Below are positions 12,272 through 25,043 of a stretch of DNA of 64,000 bases, one piece after another. The translations under genes were made by a program, and so were the position numbers. The notes below the pieces were generated by a model, which had not been told where the DNA came from, made no database searches, and saw only the letters and a list, made by a program, of their open reading frames with translations. Within the stretch, counting starts at the first letter, position 1; each line of letters opens with the position of its first letter. Source of the DNA: Anodontia alba (lineage: Eukaryota; Mollusca; Bivalvia; Lucinida; Lucinidae); the NCBI GenBank assembly GCA_964016985.1, contig OZ024830.1, positions 18,556,191-18,620,190 on the forward strand. The letters are read 5' to 3'.

Positions 12272-14801
12272 AGAAAATAACACAGAACATTTCATGCAAA
12301 GTGTGTGCTTGACAGACGATTCATATGGACTGTCAAGATTTATTTTCTCTTAAACCTACCATCTGAAACACATATATCACATCCAAATGAGGATTGTCCA
12401 CTACCTGCAACCCAATGCAGTTATTTCCCTTAGACCATTTGTCGATTTCGAACATGTGAATTATTTTGCTCAGAGATGTTATACATGTATCTCAAGCTAT
12501 GTAAATCGGGACTTTTCACCATATAATATCGGAAATGCGGAAGAGTTTGGTTATCAAGCACAGTAAATCTTTCAATCCTGAGTGTCTGAAATAGACTCTC
12601 CTATCCCTGCATTTGGACACTTCCATTGCTGCCAAAAGGGTTGCAGTTGTAAATTAAGAACAGAATGGCAAACAGTAAAGATTCCGATTAAACGGCTCGT
12701 AACGAGTCTGTTTTTGTCTTCATAGATGGAAGTGTTAAGACAGATTTATGCAGTAAAATGTTGCCAGAGGTGACAAAAACAGCAAAGTTCTGTGCATAGC
12801 GTCCGTATAGGTCGTAAGATTCCAGTAGCCTTGACCTCAAGGTCGTCAGAGGTCATATTTGCTTAGCACATTAAAAATTTCGTTCTACCTGTAGTTTCTA
12901 AACCATGTACGTAAGTGCCTCGGTCCATTTCCAATATAATGTGTGCCTGCTTAATTTTAATTGTTACCATGTTTTACGAAAATTCCTGCATTTAATGCAA
13001 ACAATGGTGACCCTGATCGTTCTGCGGCGTCTGATCTAGGTCTACACCGTTTGCCAATATCCCTTTTAATGGACACTATGCATAAAAGTTGCAAAAATTG
13101 AAACCACTATAATTGCCTTTTCTCATTTATTTTCTTTTTGTTTCTTTGCTTTCATGGCGTGACGAATCTGCGAAAATATTTGGAGCGTGAACGGCTTATC
13201 AAATACATTAAGGGGAGTTCAGCTGATAAGATTATCTGCCATTTTTAAAAAGGAGACGTTTTGTCACCTACTGTTTACGTCATTGTACACAATCTCCTTC
13301 TGAAAGTTGTATATTCACCCCCAGCCCCCACCCCCACCCCCAGCGCACACACTAAATGGAGCATTGCTTTTGTTTTTTGTTTACTCTTAGAATAGCTCCT
13401 TCTTCAGAAAGGAGTAAAAGAAATATTGACGGAGTTGTCCACCTTGAAAGTGTATCTATTCCCTTTAAGGAGCCATCGATACACCTGATAGGTTTTCTGC
13501 CAGTTGTTACAATGGGAGACAATTTTTGTGATTTCATTTTGCTTTAAAACATCTAGCCCCAGGCCATACGTATGATGGCCCGTTTGGGTTGATACCCATT
13601 TAACGCAGATATCTACACTAAAATGCAGATATCTATATTAAAATAGAGATATCTGCATTTAAATACTGATATCTACATTTGAATACAGATATCTATACAT
13701 CAATTACATATATCTGTATTCGTACTTCAAATAAAAATCTGTATTTGAAATGCTGATATCTCTATTTGGCTGTAAAATAAATTTGAATTACACATATCTG
13801 CATTTTTTATTATAGATATATGCATTTCAAATGCAGAGATTTCTATTTAGATTAGATATCTGTATATTTGGGAACTCGGATATCTGTATTTGAAATACTA
13901 ATATCTCTAATTGAAATACAAATATCTATAATTATCATTTGAATAACGATATCTGCAATTTAAATGGAGATATCTGTATTTCAAAAATAGATATCTACAT
14001 TAAAAGAAAGTACAGATATATTTAACTGAAAGAGAGATATCTGTATTTGAAATGAAGAGGTCTGATTGTTTTAACTTTTATTTTCAACAAATGATAAATA
14101 CGTCCCTGCTAAAAGTTTTTGACATGCTTGATATTTACCAAGCTTCAGAGTTTCCGGACTTTCATTGAAAATGGGCACTAATTTGTTGACCGGGGCTGTA
14201 TTCAGTAGCGCACAGTGATAGCGAACGTTTTACTCCGAATGACGAGCGCCAACAGGAGCAGGGGTCCAGGACAAAAACACTCGCGGTAACTTGCACATCT
14301 TTCGCAGCCCTGAATTCTTAGGACTCTAGGCGCTCAGCATTGAGAAAGTAGAGCTATGAATCGGAACTGGTCGGCATGCGTTTCAGTAAAATATCACGTC
14401 ATGTGTATGTGGCGTGATATTTCAGTAAGGCAGCACTCACAAAGTAAGCACTGAGACCACTGTCGCATCCAGTCACCGTCGCGATATGACTGAAAGATTT
14501 TTGAAAGAGATACTAAAATAAAAAGAATAATCAATCGACCTTTCAATATTTTCAGGTTACAATCTGTCCGATGGCTCTTTATTGTTACATAGGCACTTGC
14601 GGTTTTATTTCTTGTATTTATAGATGACACGTAATGCACGGGCCTGTTAACACAGGTAGAATGTGTAACATAATATAGTGCGTGATAGCACGCGTTATTC
14701 ATCGTCTAGGTGACAGTTAAGCGACAAAACCCGGTCTTTAACAGTTGACCGGTTTTAACCCTTAAAACGGTGAGCAAAGTTGTAGCAGACGATATTCCTT
14801 T

Positions 14802-14833
<32 letters not shown>

Positions 14834-15333
14834 TTCATAGAAAATAACACTTGACATTTCATGTAAGTTGTGTGCTTGACAGACAATTCATATTGATTGT
14901 CAAGACTTATTTTCTCTGAAACCTACCCTGTGAAACTCATATATTTCACCCAAATGATGATTATCCACTACCTGTTACCGTTCACGAAGATTAACGACAA
15001 TGCAGTTATTTCCCTTGGACCATTTGTCGATTGTGCACTTTAGTGAATTATTTATTTAGTTCAAAGATGCCATACGTGTATCTCAAGCTTTCTAAGTCGG
15101 AACGTTTTCACCATATAATATCGGAAATGCGGAAGAGTTTGGTTATCAAGCACAGTAAACCTTTAATTCCTGAGGCTTTTAAATAGACTCTTCTATCTCT
15201 GCATTTGAACACTTCCGTTGCTGCCAAAAGGGTTACAGTTGTAAATTAAGACAGAATGGCAGACAATGAATATCCCAATGAGACAGCTCGTAACGAGTCT
15301 GTTTTTATCTTCATAGATGGAAAAGGTTTACTT
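11395..15333. repeat. Right arm of giant imperfect palindrome
   Basis: Reverse complement of 5,862-10,158. Landmarks in order are the GATATCTGG.GTA.CAATTAC segment, a SINE-body remnant (11,745-11,930), a (TTA)n tract, the AAATAACAC foldback (12,268-12,360), unit B in reverse including its ATATCTG array (13,595-14,062), a second foldback (14,830-14,925) and the end of unit A. Small frames on either strand are remnants or chance. Confidence 0.88.
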
Positions 15334-15358
15334 GCCCTCTCCCAGGTACACATAAGTA

Positions 15359-15672
15359 CAGTCGAACCTCGTTATCTCGAACTTGCTTATTTCGAGTTAC
15401 CGCTTATCTCGAAGTGAAAATCTGGTCCCTGTTTTAACATGAAACTATGACAACAGGTAACAAAATAATGTGGAAAAGAGGAGAAATTTCTCCTCTTTTC
15501 CACATTATTTTATATATTTCTAACTTCAGGAGTCAAATTACATATTCATTTGTTAAATGTGGCTGTTCAATTTATAGTTTTCCTCACTCTCTCAACTCTG
15601 ATATTTCGAAGTACGGATATCTCGAAGTGTTTCAGTGAGTCCCTTGGAATTCGAGATAACGGGAGTCGACTG
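15359..15672. mobile_element. Pogo/Tigger-like MITE, copy 1
   Basis: TIRs CAGTCGAACCTCGTTATCTC and the complement of GAGATAACGGGAGTCGACTG are flanked by TA on both sides, the Tc1/mariner-pogo target duplication. The centre is a perfect foldback around GGAGAAATTTCTCC. No transposase. Other copies at 30,577 and 60,249. Confidence 0.9.
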
Positions 15673-15737
15673 TATTTATTTATTTGTTTGTTTTGTATTC
15701 TGTAAACATTATTTAGTTAGTTTTTCACCTACTAGAA

Positions 15738-16010
15738 TATGCAACTACTGGCAACTTGCTTTACAGACCATGTTATAGGCCAATATTTGTATTACTTTTA
15801 TACGAGATGTGTTAGCATAACACTGCATCCCCAGCTGTATACATGTCTCCCAAAACTTGCTACGCACGGATTATAAAGCAGAGGGCCAAGCATTTTCAGA
15901 GGAGGTGTCACTTGAAAGTAATGGAAGACGACTGACTACTTACCATACTAATAGCTCACCAAGCCCTTTGGATGAGTGAGCTACCAAGAAAACAAAATAA
16001 ATAAAGATTG
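15738..16010 (+). repeat. Dispersed repeat, inverted partner at 20,655-21,017
   Basis: This stretch (with ACGAGATGTGTTAGCATAAC and AAAGCAGAGGGCCAA) recurs in reverse at 20,655-21,017, where an extra segment of about 100 bases is present. No coding sequence seen. Confidence 0.75.
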
Positions 16011-16221
16011 TTACTTAATTAGTCAGTCTGTCAGTCATTTATTTATTTGATGTGAAAGATTCAGAGGATTTGTTTAGAGGGAGTTTTTAGTAATAATTTT
16101 AGGATATTGTTTTTGCTTGTTTTCTCCATGAAAACATATGTTGTGTGTATTCATTAAAAGCGCCTGAATTATTCAAACAATTGAGTAGTATGACAACACA
16201 GAAACAGAAGTAGAAAACAAC

Positions 16222-16855
16222 TGAGCCAGCGCACGACAAAACCTACAATAAGACTTGTGCGATCAGCGAAGACTCAGATCAGCCTGCGCATCCGCGCAGT
16301 CAGACTTGTGTCTTTGCTGATCGCAAGTGTCTTTAAAGCCTTTAGGTTATCCAAAGAGGGATAAACGAGAACCCTTGCCATACTGGGTGGGTGTACAGGC
16401 TGATACATCACTAAAACATACCAATTACACATCGGGATACAGATTAATACAAGTCTTTTGACTTTCTTCTGAATCCCATTTGTATAAATTATCAATGTTT
16501 GTACTAGTTTATATTATTATATTGAAATTATACAAATAAAATATGTTTAAACCAAACATACCAATATAATTTTGACTCCCTTAAAACCCCAATTTTATGT
16601 AGTAAAACTTGGGTTTACAGGGGTATATACATTATTGTTCGTATTTTTGCTCGAAAACATAAATTGTGATTCTGACGAGTACCCGTAATCTATGTTTTGA
16701 GCAGAAAAATGAAAAATATCAGATTTTTTTTTATCTGAAAATGTTCATTTTTTGGAGTTAAAATTTTCTTTATATTTGAATAGGTGTGTTTTCGTAATGA
16801 TAAGTCTGTACTGGTTACACAAATCTTACTGTAGGTTTTGTCGTGCGCTGGCTCA
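16222..16855. mobile_element. TIR element ending TGAGCCAGCGCACGAC
   Basis: The two ends are an exact inverted repeat of about 25 bases beginning TGAGCCAGCGCACGACAAAA. The interior carries a fragment of the GCGCATCCGCGCAGTC repeat and a complete old hairpin-element copy at 16,551-16,799. Superfamily unknown. Confidence 0.85.
16551..16799 (+). mobile_element. Hairpin element (CATNACGAAAAC family), oldest-looking copy
   Basis: Recognised by ATAATTTTGACTCCCTTAAA near the left end, TATACATTATT, GAGTACCCGTAATCTATG and the right end GTGTGTTTTCGTAATG. The central palindrome is decayed. It lies nested in the TIR element 16,222-16,855. Confidence 0.75.
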
Positions 16856-17526
16856 TATTATTTTAAATCTAGGTACAGTCCATAGAGTGTGTTGAAATAA
16901 AGCTCTGAATAAGACTATGGGAGGTAGCTGTAGACCACGTGACCGACCCGACAGCTGTCACTTCTCAACAAGTAATTCAGTTACATAGCACCCTTGCTAC
17001 TTAAGCGCTTGAATGACTATTGGAAGCTGTAAGTATCTTATCTGCTTGAGAAGTTTTTGAAATTTTCAGTTTATTATGTCTAGCATCATCAATTTGAATC
17101 AGCGAAAGTATCAAGGCTATTAGTAACATGTCTGCGTGAGAAGGTACCGAAATTTTAGTTAATTATATCCATTAAATTTTTATTTTAATCCGAAAATGTT
17201 TAAGATATTTGACCGTTTATTTTTATATTGTATAAAAATAATGCGCCGATATCAGGTTGAAGCATGTTTGGGTGGGTGCTTGCATCCAAGCGTTTAATCT
17301 GCTAACTCTTAGAATAACAAATTTATCGAATTTATGCCGACCGCCCCTCTACCCTCATCTTTTAAAATCCTCTAAAAACGACCAAATGAAAAAACCTACA
17401 TAAGTGCAAAAAATGTTAATAATAATAATAATAATAATTATAATTATAACAATAATTATAATTTGCTAAGAATAAAACCACAATCATATGCATATCTTCA
17501 GAAACCATGACAAAAAGGTAAAAAAT

Positions 17527-17559
<33 letters not shown>

Positions 17560-17722
17560 AAAATTTTTTTTTCAGAATTCAACTCATGCACATCTTCAGA
17601 CTATGACAAAAAACATCTGCAAAGTTGCAAATAAATCACCTTACAACTGTAAGAGGAGTTGCGCACACAATGTACTTACTATCGGAGGTCGGAACTACGC
17701 TTTACGGAATCGCGGAAAAGCG
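16856..17722. other. No gene; AT-rich with a poly-A tract
   Basis: Holds (AAT)n near 17,420 and a poly-A run at 17,527-17,557. Nothing else recognised. Confidence 0.5.
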
Positions 17723-17996
17723 CATCACGAAAACACGCCTATATAATTTTGACCCTCTTAAACCCCACTCTTATATAGTAAAACTGGGGTTTACAGGGGT
17801 ATACATTATTTTTCTTATTTCTGCTTAAAGACATAGATTGTGGGATGCGTTAGAACCGCCTCGCCGAGTCGGTTCTAGCGAGTACCCACAATCTATGTTG
17901 CAGAAACAAGAAAAAATATCAGAATTTTTTTATCTGAAAATTTTCTTTTCTTGGTAGTAAAATGTTCAATATATTTGAATAGGCGTGTTTTCGTAA
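17723..17996 (+). mobile_element. Hairpin element, copy 1
   Basis: Starts CATCACGAAAACACGCCTAT and ends GCGTGTTTTCGTAAC. It has the internal small palindrome CCCCAC...CTGGGG and the core GTTAGAACCGCCTCGCCGAG with several mismatches in the right arm. Taken as the forward orientation. Confidence 0.9.
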
Positions 17997-18340
17997 CAGA
18001 AAACCGAATACTTTGTCCCCTCGATTGTCTAATAAAAGGATGAAGGCAATAAATTCGATCGTTTTTATGCCAAAACGTAGGATTTCAATCGTGCAAAACT
18101 GAAAACAAAAAGCTTCCTCAGATGTTCATGCGTGTTCCTTTTTTAACCACTGGTCGTTCGAAAGCAATAGCTCTGACATTATTCGTCATTCTTTCAATTA
18201 CTTTGTGGCGCTTGGCTGCCAATTTATTTTCATTCATCATGTTTTGTGTATTGTTCTTCTGTTTGTTTTGTCCTATCTAGCTTTGTGATTATCTCACAAG
18301 GGAAGAGTGAGCTGTTTCAATTATGCTTATGCTGAAAGGA

Positions 18341-18366
18341 AAAAAAAAAAAAAAAAAAAAAAAAAA
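18341..18366. repeat. Poly-A tract
   Basis: 26-base A homopolymer in otherwise unassigned sequence. Confidence 0.9.
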
Positions 18367-18624
18367 CACTGCTTATGAAGACTTATACCAAACCGTGCAT
18401 TTTGATGCACAGTTGAACAAAATCAGATAGAAACAATTTACTTTGGCGGTTAATGCCACTATGTGACATCATAAACCTTTTTTAAATATTCAAAAGGGCA
18501 GAGCCATAAAAGCAATTTTGAAAACTCCAAACCTTCGATAACTTTATTTATCACCCGATTTTGATCAAATTGCACCAAAACTATATGGTTTGTCAAAATT
18601 GTTAAAATTCAATCAATTGACAGC

Positions 18625-18866
18625 CATTACGAAAACAAGCCTATTCAAGTATACTGAAAATTTTACAACCAAAAAACTGAAAATTTTCAGATAAAAAATC
18701 TGATATTTTTCTTATTTCTGCTCAAAACATAGATTGTGGGTACTCGTTAGAACCGCCTCGCCGAGCAGAAATAAGAAAAATAATGTATACCCCTGTAAAC
18801 CCCACTTTTACTATATAAAAGTGGGGTTTAAGGGGGTCAACATTATATAGGCATATTTTCGTGATG
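18625..18866 (-). mobile_element. Hairpin element, copy 2, core half deleted
   Basis: Reverse orientation, both termini present. The sequence jumps from GCCTCGCCGAG straight to GCAGAAATAAG, so the second arm of the central palindrome is missing. Confidence 0.88.
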
Positions 18867-20220
18867 CTTGCCGCGTTCCCTTTAACTGTATGTTCTATTT
18901 GTATATATTCCTGTTTGTTCGCCTCTCCTCTCCGTATCGAAGGTAGACAGCGGTATGTGATTGTGGCTTTCCCGAACTTTTTCTGCACTTTTAATTTGAA
19001 CGAATTGTTCGAAATATTCATTCATAAAGGATAGTGTCACAGTTTGAGGACGTCGAAAAGTGGTTGCCATCTTGCACAGAGTATGCAAAACATATGCGAC
19101 ATTCTATCGTATATATGAAGCAATATCTAGTTGCGTTCCAGTCATTGTGTAGAAACACGCCAATCCTTGAGGGTCAGCTCTTATCGTCTCGCAGAGAAAG
19201 GGAGAAAAGTTATAAAAGAAGAATTAGAGGAGTGAATCTGAGAAATAGTGGCAGATTAAATAGTGGCAGATTAAGGAAATTAGAATGAAAGAGCGGAAAG
19301 AGAAGAAATGCCCCCACCCTCCGCTCTTGCCCTATTTACTGCACGTGAAGCAGGCACTTACCGCTTACTTAGGTAACATATTAGATTGTTGAAAGCAGTT
19401 TCCTGCCTCACTGTAATCTGATTAAACAGCTAATGTACCTTTCGCAGATTTGTACGCTTGTACGGGATAATTTGGTCATTTTATTGCCACTTTTGGAGCG
19501 ATTGTTATCAACAATTCCACCAGAGTGAACAGCAGTGTGAACGTTTCCTTACTGCAACTGCCTAATCACTGCCAAAGAGTATCCATGAGAAATTATTGCT
19601 CCATATGCAAAAGAGTTTCGAAAGTTCCGTAAGAAACTGCCAAATAAATCTAAATATTATAACTTGTATGTTGTATCAATTTAGTTCATGAACGCACATT
19701 TCCTTCTGTTTACTTTCCAATAATTATAAATTTTACACAGGGATTATCCGTGCACAAAATTTATGAATGAAAACGTCGATGACGTTGCGGGTGTATACAG
19801 CCGCGCCGAGAGTAAAACTCCTGATTACCTGGGTAGCGGGACGTTTCTCGCCAGAGACATTTCGCCAAAACCCGTCTCAAAACCCTGACCGTTTTATCCC
19901 GCATTTTTTTATGTAGGTGTTCTAAGAGGGGATAGGAAACAAAGAATCAAGTGACAACTATATTGTTGATACATTGTTAAGGAACTGGTAAAAGATACCA
20001 CTTCAAAAACATATACAACAAATACTGGTCATGATCAACCTTTCTCAGACAAAAAACATGATCGTCTAAAATAATGTATGTTCCAGCAGTGCCTGGCAAA
20101 AAAGAAAACATAACTTTCCTTGGTAAAATTTCAAGAAGACTTAAAAAGGGAGTAAATACGAAACAACTTAGAGATGTAACAAAAAGCTGTGTTTGCTTAT
20201 GCAATACTTTTCAGACATGG
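18867..20220. other. Unassigned sequence between hairpin elements
   Basis: Open frames of 60-84 codons occur on both strands around 18,880-19,290 but show no domain or splice context. A host exon cannot be excluded. No repeat family was recognised. Confidence 0.4.
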
Positions 20221-20341
20221 CCACAATCTATGTTTTTGAGCAGAAATAAGAAAAATAATGTATACCCCGGTAAACCCCAGTTTTACTATATAAAAGTGGG
20301 GATTAAGGGGGTCAAAATTATATAGGTATGTTTTCGTGATG
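20219..20341 (-). mobile_element. Hairpin element, copy 3, one half only
   Basis: Begins inside the right arm of the core (CCACAATCTATGTTTTTGAG) and runs to the terminus TTTTCGTGATG. The other half is absent. Confidence 0.85.
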
Positions 20342-20425
20342 TGCTGTAAATGGTTCAATCTATTTTATTTTTTTACACTGGATAAAAATGCTAGCAAATA
20401 CAAATAAAATATTATACAAGTATCA

Positions 20426-20645
20426 GGGCCAAGTTGTTCAAAACTAAATATGTCGTTAGTTAACGATTCCTTAAAATTTACATCGAGTAATACGCAAATA
20501 TTCTGAATTTGTTCGCTCAAAAAATGCAGTGCAAAATTTTAGCTACTCACATTTTTTCAGCAAAAAATATCAGAATATTGTATATTGAATCCGCTAAACA
20601 GTTTAACGTGCTCATTAAGCTAACGAAGCTTTGAACAACCGGGCC
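20426..20645. mobile_element. GGGCCCAGTTGTTCAAAGC MITE, copy 1
   Basis: TIRs of about 19 bases and a central foldback in which AGCTACTCACATTTTTTCAG meets its complement. Family members lie at 31,759, 48,981 and 50,552. Superfamily not determined. Confidence 0.85.
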
Positions 20646-20654
20646 TTGGTCTTT

Positions 20655-21017
20655 ATTTTTTTCCTTGTTGTTTCACTTATCCAAAGGGCTTAGTGAGCTA
20701 TTAGTCTGGCGAGTAGTCAGTTGTCTTCCGTTACTTTCAAGAGATATCTCCACAATATTTGGCCCTCTGCTTTATAATCCGTGAGTAGCAAGTTTATATC
20801 TTGTACTCTTCTGGATCAAAACTTTAATCTGAATCCCTGCCTCCATGGTCTCATCGTTAGTGGACTCAAAACTCAAATATTGGGAGACATGCATACAGTT
20901 GGGGGTGCAGTGTTATGCAAACACATCTCGTATAAAAGCATATACAATCAGATGTTTACAAATATTGGCCTATATCATAGTCTGTAAAGCAAGTTGCCAT
21001 AAGTTGCATACTCTAAC
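20655..21017 (-). repeat. Inverted partner of 15,738-16,010
   Basis: Reverse copy of the dispersed repeat with an additional stretch at about 20,785-20,885. Confidence 0.75.
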
Positions 21018-21020
21018 ATA

Positions 21021-21867
21021 TGAAATACTTAAACAACTTTTAAACCATAGAGGAAGGATGTATGACCTGACCACGCTGACATGGCTGAATACTGTTTAAA
21101 GCATATTGGTCGGGGCATAAAACTCGAATCCCTGATCTACATGCAGTAGACGGCATGTCTGACTAGATCTGCACCTGTGGATTGCCAATTTACTTCGACT
21201 GAAATAATTCTAATGCATTTTCTTCCCTTTCTATCTGATTAAAAAGGTGCATTTGCCAGTTACAGGAAAAAGTCTGAGCATCTGGTAGAAGAAGTTTGAG
21301 CCTCATCAGGCTTGGACTGAGTAATTTATCTGCCATTATATTAGTCGAATAAGGCTACTACGGTTTAAAAAAATATAAATATCAAAGTTCACCATACAAT
21401 ATACCATGCAGTTACACTTTCTATTATAACTACAGTATTAAATATGTTCTATAGAAGGTTTGGGATGGTTGGGTGAGGCGAAGGTGTCCTGCAACTTTTA
21501 TCACCGGGGCGCCCAAATGATATTGACTTACAGTTGGGCAAGGCCTGCTGTCCTTGCAGCAGGTAAGGGTGGAGGGGGAATGTTGTTATTTCTTCTGTTC
21601 CTTCACTTTCTTTCATTCCATCTTTCTTTCATATCCCTCTCTTTCATCTCCTCCACTATCTCTTCTATCTCTTTCTTCCTTTCTCTGGGAGACGACACAG
21701 CATGACTTACAAGGGTTGACGTGTCGTTAAACCCCAACACAATCAAACTCTATAAAAGGTTTCTCCTTTGAAAGCAAGAAATACACCAAACAACTGAAAA
21801 CTGTCGAGCGTACATTTTTTTGCAGAGCCAGATTACGTACCTATTTTCGGCCAATTAATCCCTCATC
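21021..21867. other. No gene recognised
   Basis: Contains a pyrimidine-rich stretch (21,590-21,690) whose Ser/Phe-rich frame is compositional. No exon found. Confidence 0.5.
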
Positions 21868-22144
21868 CATTACGAAAACATGCCTATACAATGTTGACCC
21901 CTTAAACCCCACTTTTATGTAGTAAAACTGGGGTTTACAGGGGTATACATTATTTTTCTTATTTCTGCTTAAAACATAGATTGTGGGTACTCGTTAGAAC
22001 CGCCTCGCCGAGGCGGTTCTAACGAGTACCCACAATCTATGTTTTGAGCAGAAATGTGAAAAATATCAGAATTTTTTATCTGAAAATTTTCAGTTTCTGG
22101 AGGTGAAATTTTCTATGTATTTAAATAGGCGAGTTTTCGTAATG
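21868..22144 (+). mobile_element. Hairpin element, copy 4, complete
   Basis: A model copy: about 277 bases, both termini intact, and a near-perfect central palindrome with arms of about 45 bases round CGCCTCGCCGAGGCG (21,965-22,055). Confidence 0.95.
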
Positions 22145-22636
22145 CAGTGACCCTCAAATATTTTCAAAGTTCCACAACGGAATCAATGATTTCAAAGGAC
22201 TTGAAAATAAAATCTAAATCAATCAGTATTTGATCAGGGTCTCCACGGTTTGCAAATAGAACAACCTTTTTTTTTTTCTCTAGGAATATCTAAATCACAT
22301 ATCTGACGTACCTAAAACTGAAATTAGCATATTCCAATATGTAGTGTGGGGCGTTCATTCTGTCTACAATGGATTAAAGATTAATGGATTAAGGTATCCA
22401 AATATTTATAGTGAACGAGGCAAGCCTTATAAGTGTGTTCTGTTATAATCCGTTTCGCTTTGATTTCTGTTTGAGCCGCATCGTGAGAACACGTACCCTT
22501 TGACATGTCCTCACAACGAAGACGCAAATGCGCATCCGCATCCGCGCAGTCTGATCAGAGTTTTCGTTTTCTGTATGTAAAACGTTTCCATCCTTGGCTG
22601 TGTCAAAAGCACCCAGCGAAAATTCTGATCAGATTG

Positions 22637-22735
22637 CCCAGCAGGCACATAACATCAAAAAGACGTCGTATCAACGTCGATGCACGTCGCATCGACGTTG
22701 ATACGACGTCATTTTAACGTTGTGTGCCCACTGGG
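22637..22735. mobile_element. Small foldback MITE with CCCAG(C/T) ends
   Basis: Ends CCCAGCAGGCACA and TGTGCCCACTGGG frame a nearly continuous palindrome rich in ACGTCG and GACGTTGATACGACGTC. About 100 bases, no coding capacity. Confidence 0.8.
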
Positions 22736-22756
22736 TGCGCGAATGGAATTACACAG

Positions 22757-22810
<54 letters not shown>
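22757..22810. repeat. (CT)n microsatellite
   Basis: About 27 CT units. Leucine/serine frames across it are artefacts. Confidence 0.97.
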
Positions 22811-22813
<3 letters not shown>

Positions 22814-23206
22814 ACAAACTGGTCGAGAGTTGCTTGGTTGAATACAGCAAGATTTTCAGTTTATTATTTGACAGGTTTTCTATGTGGGCTTCGAATAGAT
22901 ATTCATTGAATGAATATTTTAGAAGTATATATCACGTCACAGCTGTGAAATAATTGTATCTGACTTTGTAATTTTATGATTACCATTTTGTCACTACAAA
23001 ATATTCAGTTGCGTTTACATCATTTACATAAACTGAATACAAAAGACATCAACTCTCCACTTTACTGGGTAAAGTGTTATACTTTTAGCAATCGTGTCTG
23101 GGTCTATGCTGATTGACATTCGGTCTCGCATTTTATAGATACCTATTTTTTATTTATTTTCATTATTATTATTTTTTTTTTCATTTGATAATTTGTGACG
23201 ATGACC

Positions 23207-23482
23207 CATTACGAAAACACGCCTATTCAAATATATTGAAAATTTTACCACCAAAAAATGAAAATTTTAGATAAAAAAAATTCTATATTTTACATATTTC
23301 TGATCAAAACATAGATTGTGGTACTCGTTAGAACCGCCTCGGCGAGGCGGTTCTAACGAGTACACACCATCTATGTTTTTGAGCAGAAATAAGAAAAATA
23401 ATGTATACCCCTGTAAACCCCAGTTTTACTACATAAAACTGGGGTTAAGGGGATCAAAATTGTAAAGGCATGTTTCGTGATG
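23207..23482 (-). mobile_element. Hairpin element, copy 5
   Basis: Complete, reverse orientation, with intact core GCCTCGGCGAGGCGG and termini CATTACGAAAACACGCC and GGCATGTTTCGTGATG. Confidence 0.94.
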
Positions 23483-23497
23483 AATGTCTCAAAAACA

Positions 23498-23499
<2 letters not shown>

Positions 23500-23531
<32 letters not shown>
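23500..23531. repeat. Poly-A tract
   Basis: About 32 A immediately downstream of hairpin copy 5. Confidence 0.92.
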
Positions 23532-23534
<3 letters not shown>

Positions 23535-24079
23535 GATAAGGTGTCAAGTTTTCTGGACTAGACAAGATAGTCTCGACTGTTTATGCCTCACAAAAGACCC
23601 TCACTTAAATGTTCAAATATCCCGGAGTAGACTTAATGTTCACGAAGGACCAGGAAGTATAAATTGCATTACAGTGAATTACGGGAAGATTTTTAGCAAA
23701 CCGTTCAATATTATAAAGTTGCAGCCGACGTTTTGTTCCTCAATCAGCTTAAACATGTATATTTACTTAGCGAAGAACGAGCTTTTTATAACAGATACTA
23801 CTTTGTTATAAAAAAGTTGAGATGTCGAAAATGAAAATTGACAGTTTGCTGTCAATACTCTATCAGCTATAATTGTTTTTGTGGGCTTAGGGAAAGCTAA
23901 GCTTCTAGTGAACGCTAGAACTTGGTTATAAGACGTTAAGCAGTCCACGCAAAATACCGTTGGACCAGTCCATGAGCTTTCAAAAAGTGCTTCCAAAGTA
24001 ATGGCAACTCTAAGATTTTCTGCGCCCCCAGACGTAGATAATAGTAACATAAGCTTAGTGATTAATTACATGTGGTGTT

Positions 24080-24319
24080 CATCACGAAAACATACCTACG
24101 ATAATTTTGACTCCCGTAAACCCTCACTTTTATATAGTAAAACTGGGGTTTACAGAGGTATACATTATTTTTCTTCTTTCTGGGCGAGGCGATTCTAAGG
24201 AGTACCCACAATCTATGTTTTGAGCAGAAATATGAAAAATATCAGAACTTTTCTCTGAAAACTTTCAATTTTTGGTGGTGAAATTGTCAATATATTTGAA
24301 TAGGCGTGTTTTCGTAATG
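24080..24319 (+). mobile_element. Hairpin element, copy 6, core deleted
   Basis: Both ends are present, but the left arm of the core is lost: TTTCTGGGCGAGGCG joins the left flank directly to the palindrome centre. Confidence 0.88.
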
Positions 24320-24449
24320 TAAATGCATTTGAGCCGGGATACTGCTTTGCCCTCACGACTGCAGAATCATCACAGGGCACTCTGATGGTAGCAAAGAAGC
24401 CAGTGTCTTCAGGCGATCAGCAAAGACTCTCATACTGTGACCCCGCTTA

Positions 24450-24500
24450 TCGGTTATTATTATTATTATTAGTAGTAGTAGTAGTAGTAGAAATAGTAGT
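24450..24500. repeat. (ATT)n and (AGT)n microsatellites
   Basis: TTATTATTATTATTAG followed by repeated TAG units. Confidence 0.9.
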
Positions 24501-24807
24501 GAGTTTTTCCTAAGCATTTGGACTAGCAGGCCTTAGCCAGCTGTGTATACCCAGATTATACGCTGTAGAATGTGTAGTCCTATCAGGTTCTGCGTTATTC
24601 ACCACTTGTCTGCTCCAGAATGCGACGTATGATCAGGGACTACACTTTTTGCTACTTATCTGGCAATTTTCTTGACGGGACGGCAGATAGTGTAGCGTAG
24701 TAATTAAGATTTTGTGAGAGAAGTGGAGGGGTTGAAAATGTTTGAATATTTAGGGTGAATGCAGATCAAACTATGTCCAGTTCGATAAAAAAAAAATAAA
24801 TAAAATA

Positions 24808-24933
24808 AACAAGCCTATTCAAATATATTGAAAAATTGCACAACCGAAAATTGAAAGTTTTCAGGTAAAAATTCTGATATTTTTCATGTTTCTGCTCAAA
24901 ACATAGATTGTGGGTACTCGTTACGTAGAACCG
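24808..24933 (-). mobile_element. Hairpin element, copy 7, truncated
   Basis: Runs from AACAAGCCTATTCAAATATA to GGGTACTCGTTACG and stops inside the core. Confidence 0.8.
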
Positions 24934-25043
24934 TATGTTTTCTTGATGTATATTATTGTCTTCTGCCCACCGGCCACCAAATTTCGGACTGAACAGTGAC
25001 CTGTAGATGTGAGGTCGTTGGATGAAATGCGGACAACAGAGTA

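Noticed and set aside
18882..19288. Pair of opposite-strand frames that might be an unknown exon
   Set aside because: No recognisable domain, no convincing splice sites and no support beyond length. Left as unassigned.
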